A stretch of 6,251 bases of DNA from CAYLMG01 sp964464635 (GCA_964464635.1 CAYXGT010000118.1:1-6251), one strand, 5' to 3'. Numbered from the stretch's first letter, positions 1-5,455 are shown. Notes: generated from the sequence alone by a model not told the origin. Translations and numbers: made by a program.

Positions 1-99
1 ATAAAGGCTGAGGTGAGCGGGACGATTGCCGAGATAGTTGTCAAGAACGGCGAGGCTGTCGAGTACGGCCAGGTGCTTTTCAAGGTCAGCGGTGTTTAA
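1..99 (+). CDS. accB: Biotin carboxyl carrier protein of acetyl-CoA carboxylase, C-terminal end (partial)
   Basis: Frame 1 is open from the window edge to TAA at 97-99 and gives 32 residues (IKAEVSGTIAEI...EYGQVLFKVSGV). This matches the second half of a biotinyl (lipoyl-like) domain: the turn after the biotinylated lysine, then the closing strands with the typical EYGQ.LF ending. The MKM biotinylation site lies before the window and cannot be checked. The protein carries biotin, which accC carboxylates before the carboxyl group passes to acetyl-CoA. accC begins 31 bases downstream on the same strand, the classical accB-accC order, so the two are very probably one operon. The short length and the dependence on accC context leave slight doubt, but a stand-alone BCCP ending is by far the best reading. 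Confidence 0.9.
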   Translation: MKAEVSGTIAEIVVKNGEAVEYGQVLFKVSGV

Positions 100-130
100 T
101 TTTTTTATGATTGGGTGCCGGCGGTAAGAT

Positions 131-1468
131 ATGTTTTCGAAGATATTGATAGCAAATCGAGGTGAGATAGCGGTCAGGATAATGCGTGCCTGCCACGAGC
201 TTGGGATAGGCGCGGTTCTGGTTTACTCGGAGGCGGATAAGGACGCGGCTTACCTTGAGTTTGCCGACGAGGCGATATGTATAGGTCCTGCGATTGCCGC
301 TCAGAGCTATCTGAATATTCCGCGGATAATAAGTGCGGCGGAGGTTGCCGATGTTGATGCGATTCATCCCGGCTACGGATTTCTGGCGGAGAACGTGGAG
401 TTCGCCAAGATATGCGGTGACTGCGGGATAGAGTTTATCGGTCCGCCGGTAGGAGCGATGAGGCTTCTTGGTGACAAGGCGAGGGCGAGACAGTTGGCAC
501 AGAAAGTGGAGGTGCCGATAGTGCCGGGTTCGCAAAGTGTAGTAGAGAACGAAGCGGAGGCTTTGAAGATAGCAGAGCAGATAGGATACCCGGTGATAAT
601 CAAGGCGGCGGTGGGCGGCGGGGGACGCGGGATGAGACTTGCACATAACGAGATAAGCTTTCGGCAGGGCTTTAGTGCGGCCCGCTCGGAGGCGGAGGCA
701 GCGTTCGGTGACGGCTCGGTGTACCTTGAGAAGTTTATAGCTGAGCCGCGTCACGTCGAGGTGCAGGTGATGGCGGATAAGTTCGGTAAGATTTTACATT
801 TCTACGAGAGAGACTGTACGACGCAGAGAAGACATCAAAAGATGATAGAAGAATCGCCCTGCCCTGTGCTCGATGAGCATACCAGAGAAAAGCTGTGCGT
901 CGCGGCAATGAGGATTATTAAAGAGGCGGGGTATGACAGCGCTGCGACGGTTGAGTTTCTGCTGGATAAGAATAAGGATTTTTATTTTATCGAGGTGAAT
1001 ACGCGTATCCAGGTCGAGCATACGATAACGGAGATGGTTACCGGTTTCGATTTGATACAATTGCAGATTCGGACGGCGGCGGGAGAGAAGCTTGAACTGG
1101 AGCAGAGAGATATCGGTCATAACGGCGTTGCGATGGAGTGCAGGATAAACGCTGAGGATGCGGAGAATAAATTTTCGCCGTCGCCGGGCAGGATTGAAAG
1201 ATATATCCAGCCGGGCGGGCCGGGTGTTCGAGTTGATACACATGTTTATCAGGGCTATACCGTTCCGGCGAATTACGATTCGATGATTGCCAAGCTTATT
1301 GTGCATCGGCCGACTCGCGATGAGACGATAGCTACGATGAAAAGGGCGCTTGGTGAATTTATTATCGAACCGATAAAGACCACAATTGGCGCCTGCAGGA
1401 CAATTCTTTCACACAATCTTTTCGTCAAGAACAAAATAGATACAGGCTTTGTCGAACGAAGCCTGTAG
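131..1468 (+). CDS. accC: Biotin carboxylase subunit of acetyl-CoA carboxylase
   Basis: ATP-dependent carboxylation of the biotin on AccB, the first half-reaction of malonyl-CoA synthesis in the cytoplasm. The 445 residues match the usual length (about 445-450) and are collinear with the E. coli enzyme. Visible in order: N-terminal domain with ILIANRGEIAVRI (residues 5-17) and HPGYGFLAEN (79-88); K116; ATP-grasp glycine-rich loop KAAVGGGGRGMR (158-169); ERDCTTQRRHQK (226-237); E288, N290 and R292-Q294-V295-E296 of the metal and bicarbonate site; RINAED with R338; then the C-terminal domain. All catalytic residues I can place are present. Small departures are Thr for the common Pro after QVEH and CTTQRR instead of CS.QRR. 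The ATG at 131 fits the family N-terminus exactly; only a weak GGTAAG precedes it. The gene follows accB by 31 bases and converges on the GH43 gene, 44 bases beyond its stop. Confidence 0.97.
   Translation: MFSKILIANRGEIAVRIMRACHELGIGAVLVYSEADKDAAYLEFADEAICIGPAIAAQSYLNIPRIISAAEVADVDAIHPGYGFLAENVEFAKICGDCGIEFIGPPVGAMRLLGDKARARQLAQKVEVPIVPGSQSVVENEAEALKIAEQIGYPVIIKAAVGGGGRGMRLAHNEISFRQGFSAARSEAEAAFGDGSVYLEKFIAEPRHVEVQVMADKFGKILHFYERDCTTQRRHQKMIEESPCPVLDEHTREKLCVAAMRIIKEAGYDSAATVEFLLDKNKDFYFIEVNTRIQVEHTITEMVTGFDLIQLQIRTAAGEKLELEQRDIGHNGVAMECRINAEDAENKFSPSPGRIERYIQPGGPGVRVDTHVYQGYTVPANYDSMIAKLIVHRPTRDETIATMKRALGEFIIEPIKTTIGACRTILSHNLFVKNKIDTGFVERSL
1441..1467 (+). other. Stem-loop over the accC stop codon
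   Basis: TACAGGCTT (1441-1449) is the exact reverse complement of AAGCCTGTA (1459-1467). Two more pairs (one U-G, one G-C) close a five-base loop TCGAA, giving an 11-bp stem that encodes the last AccC residues and includes most of the TAG stop. No T-tract follows directly: the next T-run is about 35 bases on (1503-1509). It is therefore not a textbook intrinsic terminator. It lies between two convergent genes and may serve as an mRNA 3'-end stabiliser or a weak terminator for either strand. That role is inference; the inverted repeat is directly visible. Confidence 0.6.
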
Positions 1469-1512
1469 GTATTTGCTCGTGTAAATTTAATCAGTGTCAG
1501 AATTTTTTTGAT

Positions 1513-2583
1513 TTATGGGCTGCCGAGGATTTGGTTTTTTATGCGGAGCTCGTCGCCGGCATCTTCGATTTCCCAGATTTGTACGCGCGTTCCCGGCATT
1601 TGAAAATAGCGGTGCAAGACCAGCAGCAATCGGCCGTCAAAATCTTTTATCAGCATACCGTGGCCCCGGTCGTCCCAGAGTAAAGGCTTGTCGGGATGTT
1701 TCCAGGGACCTGTTATTTTTCCTGATGGTGAATATGCAACCGTTTGTGCATACAGGTTGTGTCGGCTGTGACTTGACCAGAGCATAGCAAGTGTTCCATT
1801 TTTCATACGGTAAAACTCAGGGCCGTCAGTTACAGCTCCGGGGTTTTTGTCAACCCAGTCGAAATCGGCAGCGTTAAGCAGTGTAATAGGCTCACCTATT
1901 GTTCCTGACAAATCGTCTTTGAGCCTGATTGCCTTTATCAGGCCGTTAGTGATTTGGACCCACTCGTGGCAGTAAATCAGCCAGGGCCGGCCGTCTTCAA
2001 CCCAGAAAGTACCATCGAGAGTTATTTCACCGTCAGGCGTATGCGGCTTATTTCCTATTGGTTTAAATGGGCCTAATGGGTTGTCACTTACACAAATCTG
2101 GGTGCCGCGTTTATTAATCTTTCGTCCGCCATAGCTGTTCGGGTCAGCCTGGCCCCATTGGTGGAAGGTCGTGAAAAGATAGAATTTGCCTTTATACTTA
2201 TGCACTTCCGGTGCCCAGGGCCCTGCGTTTCTGTCTGCCCAGAAGCCCTCCGGTATCTCGAACACGAGCTTTGGGCCGTGCCATTTTACAAGGTCTTTGC
2301 TCGTGTAAGCGATGACGCCGGCGTGTTCCGAAAGCCTGGTTGCGGCACTGCGCCTGCGAAAGGGAGCATAGCCCTGGTAAATGTAATAGGTTTGTGTGTT
2401 CGGCTCCGCGAGTATAAATGGGTCGTGAACAGCCAGGTCGTTTATGTCAATGGTGGGGTATTCTTGGGTCGGGGTTTTTGGGCTGATGTCATTTGCATCG
2501 GTGTTGTTTGATAAACACAGATTTGCGTATGAGCAGATAATTACTGCAAGGCATATAAGTGCGGGCCGGATACTCTTTTTCAT
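1513..2583 (-). CDS. Secreted GH43-like glycoside hydrolase (five-bladed beta-propeller)
   Basis: Predicted exported hydrolase of plant or algal polysaccharide side chains (arabinan, xylan or similar; substrate not deducible). 356 residues. Residues 1-25 form a Sec-type signal peptide: KK near the start, then hydrophobic ALICLAVIIC; no convincing lipobox. Propeller motifs follow: AVHDPFILAE (51-60) with D54 as the expected general base; YTSKDLVKW (93-101); WAPEVHKYKGKFYLF (123-137); ITLDGTFWVEDGRPWLIYCHEW (187-208) with D190 as the expected pKa-modulating Asp; VTDGPEFYR (251-259) where the catalytic acid should sit; and GHGM (307-310) with the conserved His. The acid position reads D253-G-P rather than the more usual E-G-P. 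The start at 2583 is backed by AAGGA nine bases upstream and the signal peptide. It lies 61 bases after lysA on the same strand, so co-transcription is likely. GH43 membership is strong; the subfamily is not assigned. Confidence 0.88.
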   Translation of the reverse strand: MKKSIRPALICLAVIICSYANLCLSNNTDANDISPKTPTQEYPTIDINDLAVHDPFILAEPNTQTYYIYQGYAPFRRRSAATRLSEHAGVIAYTSKDLVKWHGPKLVFEIPEGFWADRNAGPWAPEVHKYKGKFYLFTTFHQWGQADPNSYGGRKINKRGTQICVSDNPLGPFKPIGNKPHTPDGEITLDGTFWVEDGRPWLIYCHEWVQITNGLIKAIRLKDDLSGTIGEPITLLNAADFDWVDKNPGAVTDGPEFYRMKNGTLAMLWSSHSRHNLYAQTVAYSPSGKITGPWKHPDKPLLWDDRGHGMLIKDFDGRLLLVLHRYFQMPGTRVQIWEIEDAGDELRIKNQILGSP

Positions 2584-2592
2584 TATTGATGT

Positions 2593-2615
2593 TCCTTAAA
2601 GTAAGTTGTTAAGGA
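2593..2615 (-). promoter_or_regulatory. Inverted repeat enclosing the GH43 ribosome binding site
   Basis: TCCTTAA (2593-2599) and TTAAGGA (2609-2615) are perfect reverse complements separated by nine bases, in the 61-base gap between lysA and the GH43 gene. On the minus-strand mRNA the downstream arm contains AAGGA (2593-2597), the SD site for the GH43 start at 2583. Folding would hide it, so this could tune GH43 translation relative to lysA. The stem is short and A/U-rich, hence weak. The repeat is seen; the regulatory role is inferred. Confidence 0.4.
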
Positions 2616-2644
2616 TAGTGCGAAGAATTTTTTCGAATATTTTT

Positions 2645-3934
2645 TTACTTTTCAGGAGCTATCAAATCTTCATACGTTTCGCGTTTTCTTATGACGGAGA
2701 ATTTATCGCCGTCAACGAGGACTTCTGGTGCGCGGGGCCGGGCGTTGTAGTTGCTCGCCATAGTAAAGCCGTAAGCACCGACAGTGAAGATTGCAAGTAA
2801 GTCGGCTCTTTTTACAGGCGGCAGGGCTCTGTCTTTTGCGAGGAAGTCGCTGGCTTCACAGATGGGGCCGACGATATCTACAATTTCAGTTCCGGCGATT
2901 TCCAGGTCGGCGGTTCTTTTTTGCGGAACCATATTTTCATTGACTCTTGCAGGCCAGATGAAATGAAAGGCCTGATAAAGTGCCGGCCTGATGAGGTCGT
3001 TCATAGCGGCATCGACGATGGCGAATTTTTTGCTGCCGCTTTGTTTGGTATAAAGTACGCGAGTGAGCAGAACAGCGGCGTTTGCAGAGATGCTTTTGCC
3101 GGGTTCGAGGATGAGCTTCAGATTTTTATCTTCGAGCAGAGGGACGATGCCGGATGCATAGTCGGCGGCGGAAGGGACGGTGCCGGATTCGTAGTCTGCG
3201 CCGTAGCCTCCGCCGAGATTGAGGGCTTCGATTTTATGGCCTTTATTTCTGAGCTGTTCAATCAGGGGCAGGATTTTTTTTATGGCGTTGACAAAGGGGT
3301 CGATGGATTTTCCTCCTGAGCCGAGATGGACGTGAATAGCGCACAGCTCGACTGAGGAATTTCGGCTGAAAGATTCGAATACTCTGATTGCATTTTCAAT
3401 ACCTACGCCGAATTTGGTTTCTTTTTTTCCGGTGGTGATATAAGCGTGCGTTTTGTACTCGATATCGGGATTGACTCGAAGAGCGAGCTTCGGTTTTTTT
3501 ACCGGTTTTGTTTTCTCTGCCAGGGCGATGATGTTTTGCAGCTCCTGCTCGGACTCGATATTGAAATATGCGATGTTTGCGTTCAGAGCTTCGAGGATTT
3601 CGTTATCGGTTTTTCCGACTCCTGCGAAGACTACCTTTGTCATATCTGCACCGGCCTGCTTTACGCGGTAGAGCTCACCGCCGCTGACGATGTCGAATCC
3701 GCAGCCGGCATCAGCGAGGAATCTGAGAATGTGTAAATTTGCGCAGGCTTTGACCGAATAGCAGATGGTGGTGTCGATGTCTTTGTAGGCGTTTCGGATT
3801 TTTTCGAGATGGTCGAGGAAGGTAGCTTTGCTGTATATGTAGGCAGGCGTTCCGAGGCTGTCGGCAATTTTTTCGATATCGACGCTTTCGGCAAATAATC
3901 TGCCGTCTTTATAGGTAAAGTAGTCCATTTGCAT
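2645..3934 (-). CDS. lysA: Diaminopimelate decarboxylase
   Basis: Cytoplasmic PLP enzyme that converts meso-diaminopimelate to L-lysine and CO2. 429 residues, normal for the family. Fold-III (alanine racemase-like) barrel motifs: YSVKACANLHIL (59-70) with the PLP lysine K62; GFDIVSGGEL (79-88); HVHLGSG (201-207); LNLGGGYGADY (238-248), the phosphate-binding glycine loop; EPGKSIS (277-283); VDAAMNDLIRPALY (307-320). In the second domain are VGPICEASDFLA (355-366), with the cross-subunit catalytic C359-E360, and GAYGFTMASNYNARPR (386-401). CE and AYG..M.SNYN.RPR favour DAP over ornithine or arginine as substrate. EPGK replaces the common EPGR, and HVHLGSG replaces H.H.GSQ. The start at 3934 has only a poor AGAG; ATG at 3928 (MDYF) is an alternative. 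Expressed from the promoter at 3997-4024, with GH43 downstream. Confidence 0.96.
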   Translation of the reverse strand: MQMDYFTYKDGRLFAESVDIEKIADSLGTPAYIYSKATFLDHLEKIRNAYKDIDTTICYSVKACANLHILRFLADAGCGFDIVSGGELYRVKQAGADMTKVVFAGVGKTDNEILEALNANIAYFNIESEQELQNIIALAEKTKPVKKPKLALRVNPDIEYKTHAYITTGKKETKFGVGIENAIRVFESFSRNSSVELCAIHVHLGSGGKSIDPFVNAIKKILPLIEQLRNKGHKIEALNLGGGYGADYESGTVPSAADYASGIVPLLEDKNLKLILEPGKSISANAAVLLTRVLYTKQSGSKKFAIVDAAMNDLIRPALYQAFHFIWPARVNENMVPQKRTADLEIAGTEIVDIVGPICEASDFLAKDRALPPVKRADLLAIFTVGAYGFTMASNYNARPRAPEVLVDGDKFSVIRKRETYEDLIAPEK

Positions 3935-3996
3935 TTATCTCTAACAGCGCTTTATCGCAGAGGCGCGAATTCAATAAATAGTTTTTTCATTGAAGG

Positions 3997-4024
3997 AGTA
4001 TAAGGAATTAAAGAATAATTTCAA
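3997..4024 (-). promoter_or_regulatory. Sigma70-type promoter for lysA
   Basis: On the minus strand TTGAAA (4019-4024) and TATACT (3997-4002) are separated by 16 bases; each matches five of six consensus positions. Transcription would begin near 3990 and give a leader of about 55 bases before the lysA ATG, too short for a lysine riboswitch. The promoter lies downstream of the intrinsic terminator of the lysine-rich gene, so lysA should be transcribed independently of it. Assumes a standard housekeeping sigma factor. Confidence 0.6.
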
Positions 4025-4079
4025 GAGGCATCTGTTTTAGCAGTTGAGCTTGAAAGGCTGCAGGATTTTTTTCCCGGAT

Positions 4080-4120
4080 AAAAAAGAAGGCCCCATCATT
4101 GTGATGAGGCCTTCTTTTTT
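4080..4120 (-). terminator. Intrinsic terminator of the lysine-rich peptide gene
   Basis: Arms 4086-4098 and 4102-4114 form a 13-bp stem around a three-base loop. They are flanked by six A (4080-4085) and six T (4115-4120), so a U-tract follows the stem on either strand. At 4093/4107 the plus-strand RNA would have a C-A mismatch, while the minus-strand RNA has a G-U wobble and is fully paired. This points to the minus strand, where the hairpin starts about 15 bases after the stop codon of the small gene. No plus-strand gene ends nearby. Confidence 0.88.
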
Positions 4121-4134
4121 CATCAAATGGTGCA

Positions 4135-4230
4135 TTATCTTTTTTTCTTTTTCTTTTTGGCTTTTTTCTTTTTTACTGGTTTCTTCTTAGTTGCTTTTTT
4201 CTTTTTGGCTTTGGCTTTTTTCTTTGCCAT
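4135..4230 (-). CDS. Lysine-rich small basic peptide, 31 residues
   Basis: ATG at 4230 to TAA at 4135 encodes 31 residues: 21 Lys, 5 Ala and one each of Met, Thr, Pro, Val and Arg. It opens MAKKKAKAKKKK and ends in six lysines and arginine; the side-chain charge is about +22. It has no hydrophobic core and is surely disordered; no transmembrane or signal segment. The case for a real gene is context: a near-perfect SD (AAGGAG) seven bases before ATG, an immediate stop, and an intrinsic terminator about 15 bases further. It looks like a monocistronic unit. The composition recalls the lysine/alanine tails of histone H1-like and other nucleoid proteins, so binding to DNA, RNA or another polyanion is plausible but unproven. 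AAA and AAG are both used, so this is not a simple homopolymer. It is too short for most gene callers and may be unannotated in relatives. Confidence 0.75.
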   Translation of the reverse strand: MAKKKAKAKKKKATKKKPVKKKKAKKKKKKR

Positions 4231-4237
4231 TTGATTT

Positions 4238-4243
4238 CTCCTT
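4238..4243 (-). promoter_or_regulatory. Strong Shine-Dalgarno site of the lysine-rich gene
   Basis: AAGGAG on the minus strand, extended to AAAGGAG, with a seven-base spacer to the ATG at 4230. It is by far the best SD in the window: accC, lysA and nadD have weak or no visible sites. It fixes the start codon and supports real, probably strong translation. Confidence 0.8.
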
Positions 4244-4250
4244 TCGGCAA

Positions 4251-4312
4251 ATTATAATCAAGTTAACATTATTAAGTTACCAAATATTTCTTATTGCGTA
4301 TTTTATCGTCAA
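4251..4312 (-). promoter_or_regulatory. Candidate promoter elements for the lysine-rich gene
   Basis: Two alternatives are visible on the minus strand. (1) TTGACG (4307-4312), 18 bases, AATATT (4283-4288), which would give a leader of roughly 45 bases. (2) A perfect TATAAT (4251-4256) without a recognisable -35 element, which would start transcription almost at the SD. Neither is decisive. The AT-rich sequence makes chance matches likely. Confidence 0.35.
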
Positions 4313-4758
4313 ATTGCTTAGAAATACTTCATAAAAATTTTGTTTATCGAAGATTTGCGAAGAGATTTGTTTTGCCGAGCTCACGATGGACTGTAACCAA
4401 AAAGATTCAGAGAGATTGATTTGTTGTGTTCGAATTGTAAGTTGTATTATGAAATTTGCCCTGAGTGCATCTTAAGTTGTTGCTGGAGAAGTATGAAAAG
4501 TTTATTTCGAAAATGTACTATGGATGCTGTATTTTAGCGTTACAGACGTGTTTGACGAAATTAGTTTTTAAGGGTGTGGACATTTGTTTTGTCAACGAAT
4601 ATACTTTTCAGATGTACAGGTATTTTGAGTTGTGAAAAGAAAGCAGTTACTTTTTTGAGTGTTTTCAGCCTCTTGTCGGCGAAATTGAATGAGAAAAGTT
4701 TTTTAAATTTTTTTATCAGATTGGTTTTAATAAAACACAATTAGCTTGTTAATTTCTT

Positions 4759-5397
4759 ATGGTTAACAGAAAAACAGCTTTGTTCGGCGGAACATTTGAC
4801 CCGATACATCTCGGTCATACAGAGGTTGCATCTTGTGCAGCCCGGAGAATCGGAGCTGAGAATACAATCTTTATACCTGCGAGGTTTTCACCGTTGAAGA
4901 TGTTATCTCCGGCGGCGCCTGCGGTGGGCAGATTCGAAATGATAAAACTTGCAATAGCGGGCAAGAGCGATTTTGAGGTTAGTGATTATGAATTGAGCAA
5001 GGAGGGTAATAATTACACTATTGAGACAGTCAGGCATTTTAAGGAAGATTGCGGCCCGGATGCCGAGATTTACTGGCTGGCCGGTGCGGACACAATGGAT
5101 GAGCTCGAGCATTGGTATAAAGTTGTCGAGCTGATTGATGAGTGTAATTTGTGTGTGATGTACAGGGCCGGCTGTGAGAAGCCGAACTTTACAAGGTTTG
5201 AAAAAGTGTGGGGTGCCGGGCGAGTCAAAAAGCTGCAATCTAATATTATCGAGACGCCATTAATAAATATTAGCAGCTCTGAGATTCGCAGCAGGATTGC
5301 AGCAGGTAAGGATGTAAGTAATTTGGTGTGCCCGGCTGTCGGTGAGTATATAAAAAAGCACGGACTCTATCGCGGCAAAGAGGAAAAATCAGTTTAA
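4759..5397 (+). CDS. nadD: Nicotinate-nucleotide adenylyltransferase
   Basis: Transfers AMP from ATP to nicotinate mononucleotide, giving deamido-NAD, the penultimate step of NAD synthesis, in the cytoplasm. 212 residues, normal length (about 190-215). Nucleotidyltransferase motifs: ALFGGTFDPIHLGH (7-20) with the HxGH signature H17-L-G-H20; NNYTIETV (84-91); WLAGADTMDELEHWYK (106-121), the NadD-type GAD..(x)..W motif; ISSSEIRSRI (171-180), the SSTxIR-like ATP site; and the C-terminal CPAVGEYIKKHGLY (191-204). The usual PPHK around residue 44 reads SPLK, losing a commonly conserved His. The ATG is the only sensible start: an in-frame TAA ends six bases before it, and no SD is seen. The final codons (EEKSV, stop) lie inside the first copy of a 27-bp tandem repeat. 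It stands alone on its strand and ends at the terminator at 5446-5466. Confidence 0.95.
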   Translation: MVNRKTALFGGTFDPIHLGHTEVASCAARRIGAENTIFIPARFSPLKMLSPAAPAVGRFEMIKLAIAGKSDFEVSDYELSKEGNNYTIETVRHFKEDCGPDAEIYWLAGADTMDELEHWYKVVELIDECNLCVMYRAGCEKPNFTRFEKVWGAGRVKKLQSNIIETPLINISSSEIRSRIAAGKDVSNLVCPAVGEYIKKHGLYRGKEEKSV

Positions 5398-5438
5398 TTG
5401 GCCACAGAGGAAAAATCAGTTTAATTGGCCACAGAGGA
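5379..5438 (+). repeat. 27-bp tandem duplication across the nadD stop codon
   Basis: The unit beginning AGAGGAAAAATC and ending TTGGCCAC occupies 5379-5405 and is repeated without a mismatch at 5406-5432, followed by a partial third start (AGAGGA, 5433-5438). The first copy encodes the end of nadD including its TAA. The second therefore repeats EEKSV-stop in the same frame, since 27 is a multiple of three, but lies past the stop. Identical copies suggest a recent slippage event. Confidence 0.95.
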
Positions 5439-5455
5439 CACAGCCGCTCTGTGGC
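5428..5455. other. Alternative stem-loop competing with the nadD terminator
   Basis: GCCACAGAG (5428-5436) pairs perfectly with CTCTGTGGC (5447-5455) around a ten-base loop. The 3' arm shares 5447-5455 with the terminator hairpin, so on the plus strand the two folds exclude each other. An identical GCCACAGAG sits at 5401-5409 in the first repeat and could pair with the same arm. On the minus strand this hairpin follows the radical SAM stop codon by about ten bases and could help end that transcript. It lacks an immediate U-tract; a T-run comes about 12 bases later. Confidence 0.55.

Larger units (their letters stand above)
4231..4758. other. 528-base intergenic region without a convincing gene
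   Basis: This lies between the starts of the divergent lysine-rich gene and nadD and is visibly more AT-rich than the genes. It holds the SD and promoter candidates of the lysine-rich gene near its left end, and must hold the nadD promoter at its right end, where I see only AT-rich, non-decisive matches. A weak 7-bp inverted repeat, CTTTTCA (4604-4610) with TGAAAAG (4633-4639), has no adjacent T-tract. A stop-free stretch at 4397-4537 (plus) encodes a CxxC-x6-CxxC pattern but lacks a proper start. No tRNA, known riboswitch, or repeat array was recognised. A small RNA cannot be excluded. Confidence 0.5.

Noticed and set aside
86..754. Open frame of 222 codons on the minus strand opposite accC
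   Set aside because: It is antisense to the highly conserved biotin carboxylase, full of Arg/His/Tyr as expected from reading GC-rich codons backward, and resembles no family I know. The same holds for minus-strand frames at 794-1306 and 1038-1241.
2158..2511. Plus-strand open frames opposite GH43 and lysA (also 2921-3319 and 3446-3736)
   Set aside because: They are shadows of well-supported minus-strand genes, with no SD or family motifs of their own.
3935..3990. Lysine riboswitch in the lysA leader
   Set aside because: The predicted leader is only about 55 bases, far shorter than the known lysine aptamer, and it shows no strong helices.
4037..4135. 32-codon minus-strand frame starting at an ATG that overlaps the stop of the lysine-rich gene (TAATG)
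   Set aside because: Its sequence is largely the intrinsic terminator hairpin and U-tract, and the product resembles nothing. Translational coupling is possible, but transcripts should end inside it.
4141..4230. The T-rich tract as a simple-sequence or microsatellite repeat
   Set aside because: It is irregular (AAA/AAG mixed with GCC, GCA, CCA, GTA and ACT codons on the minus strand), keeps one frame from ATG to stop and has an SD and terminator. A coding explanation fits better.
4386..4475. 29-codon plus-strand ORF beginning MDCNQKDSERL
   Set aside because: It has no SD, is short and Cys-rich without a coherent motif in this frame, and lies in AT-rich intergenic sequence.
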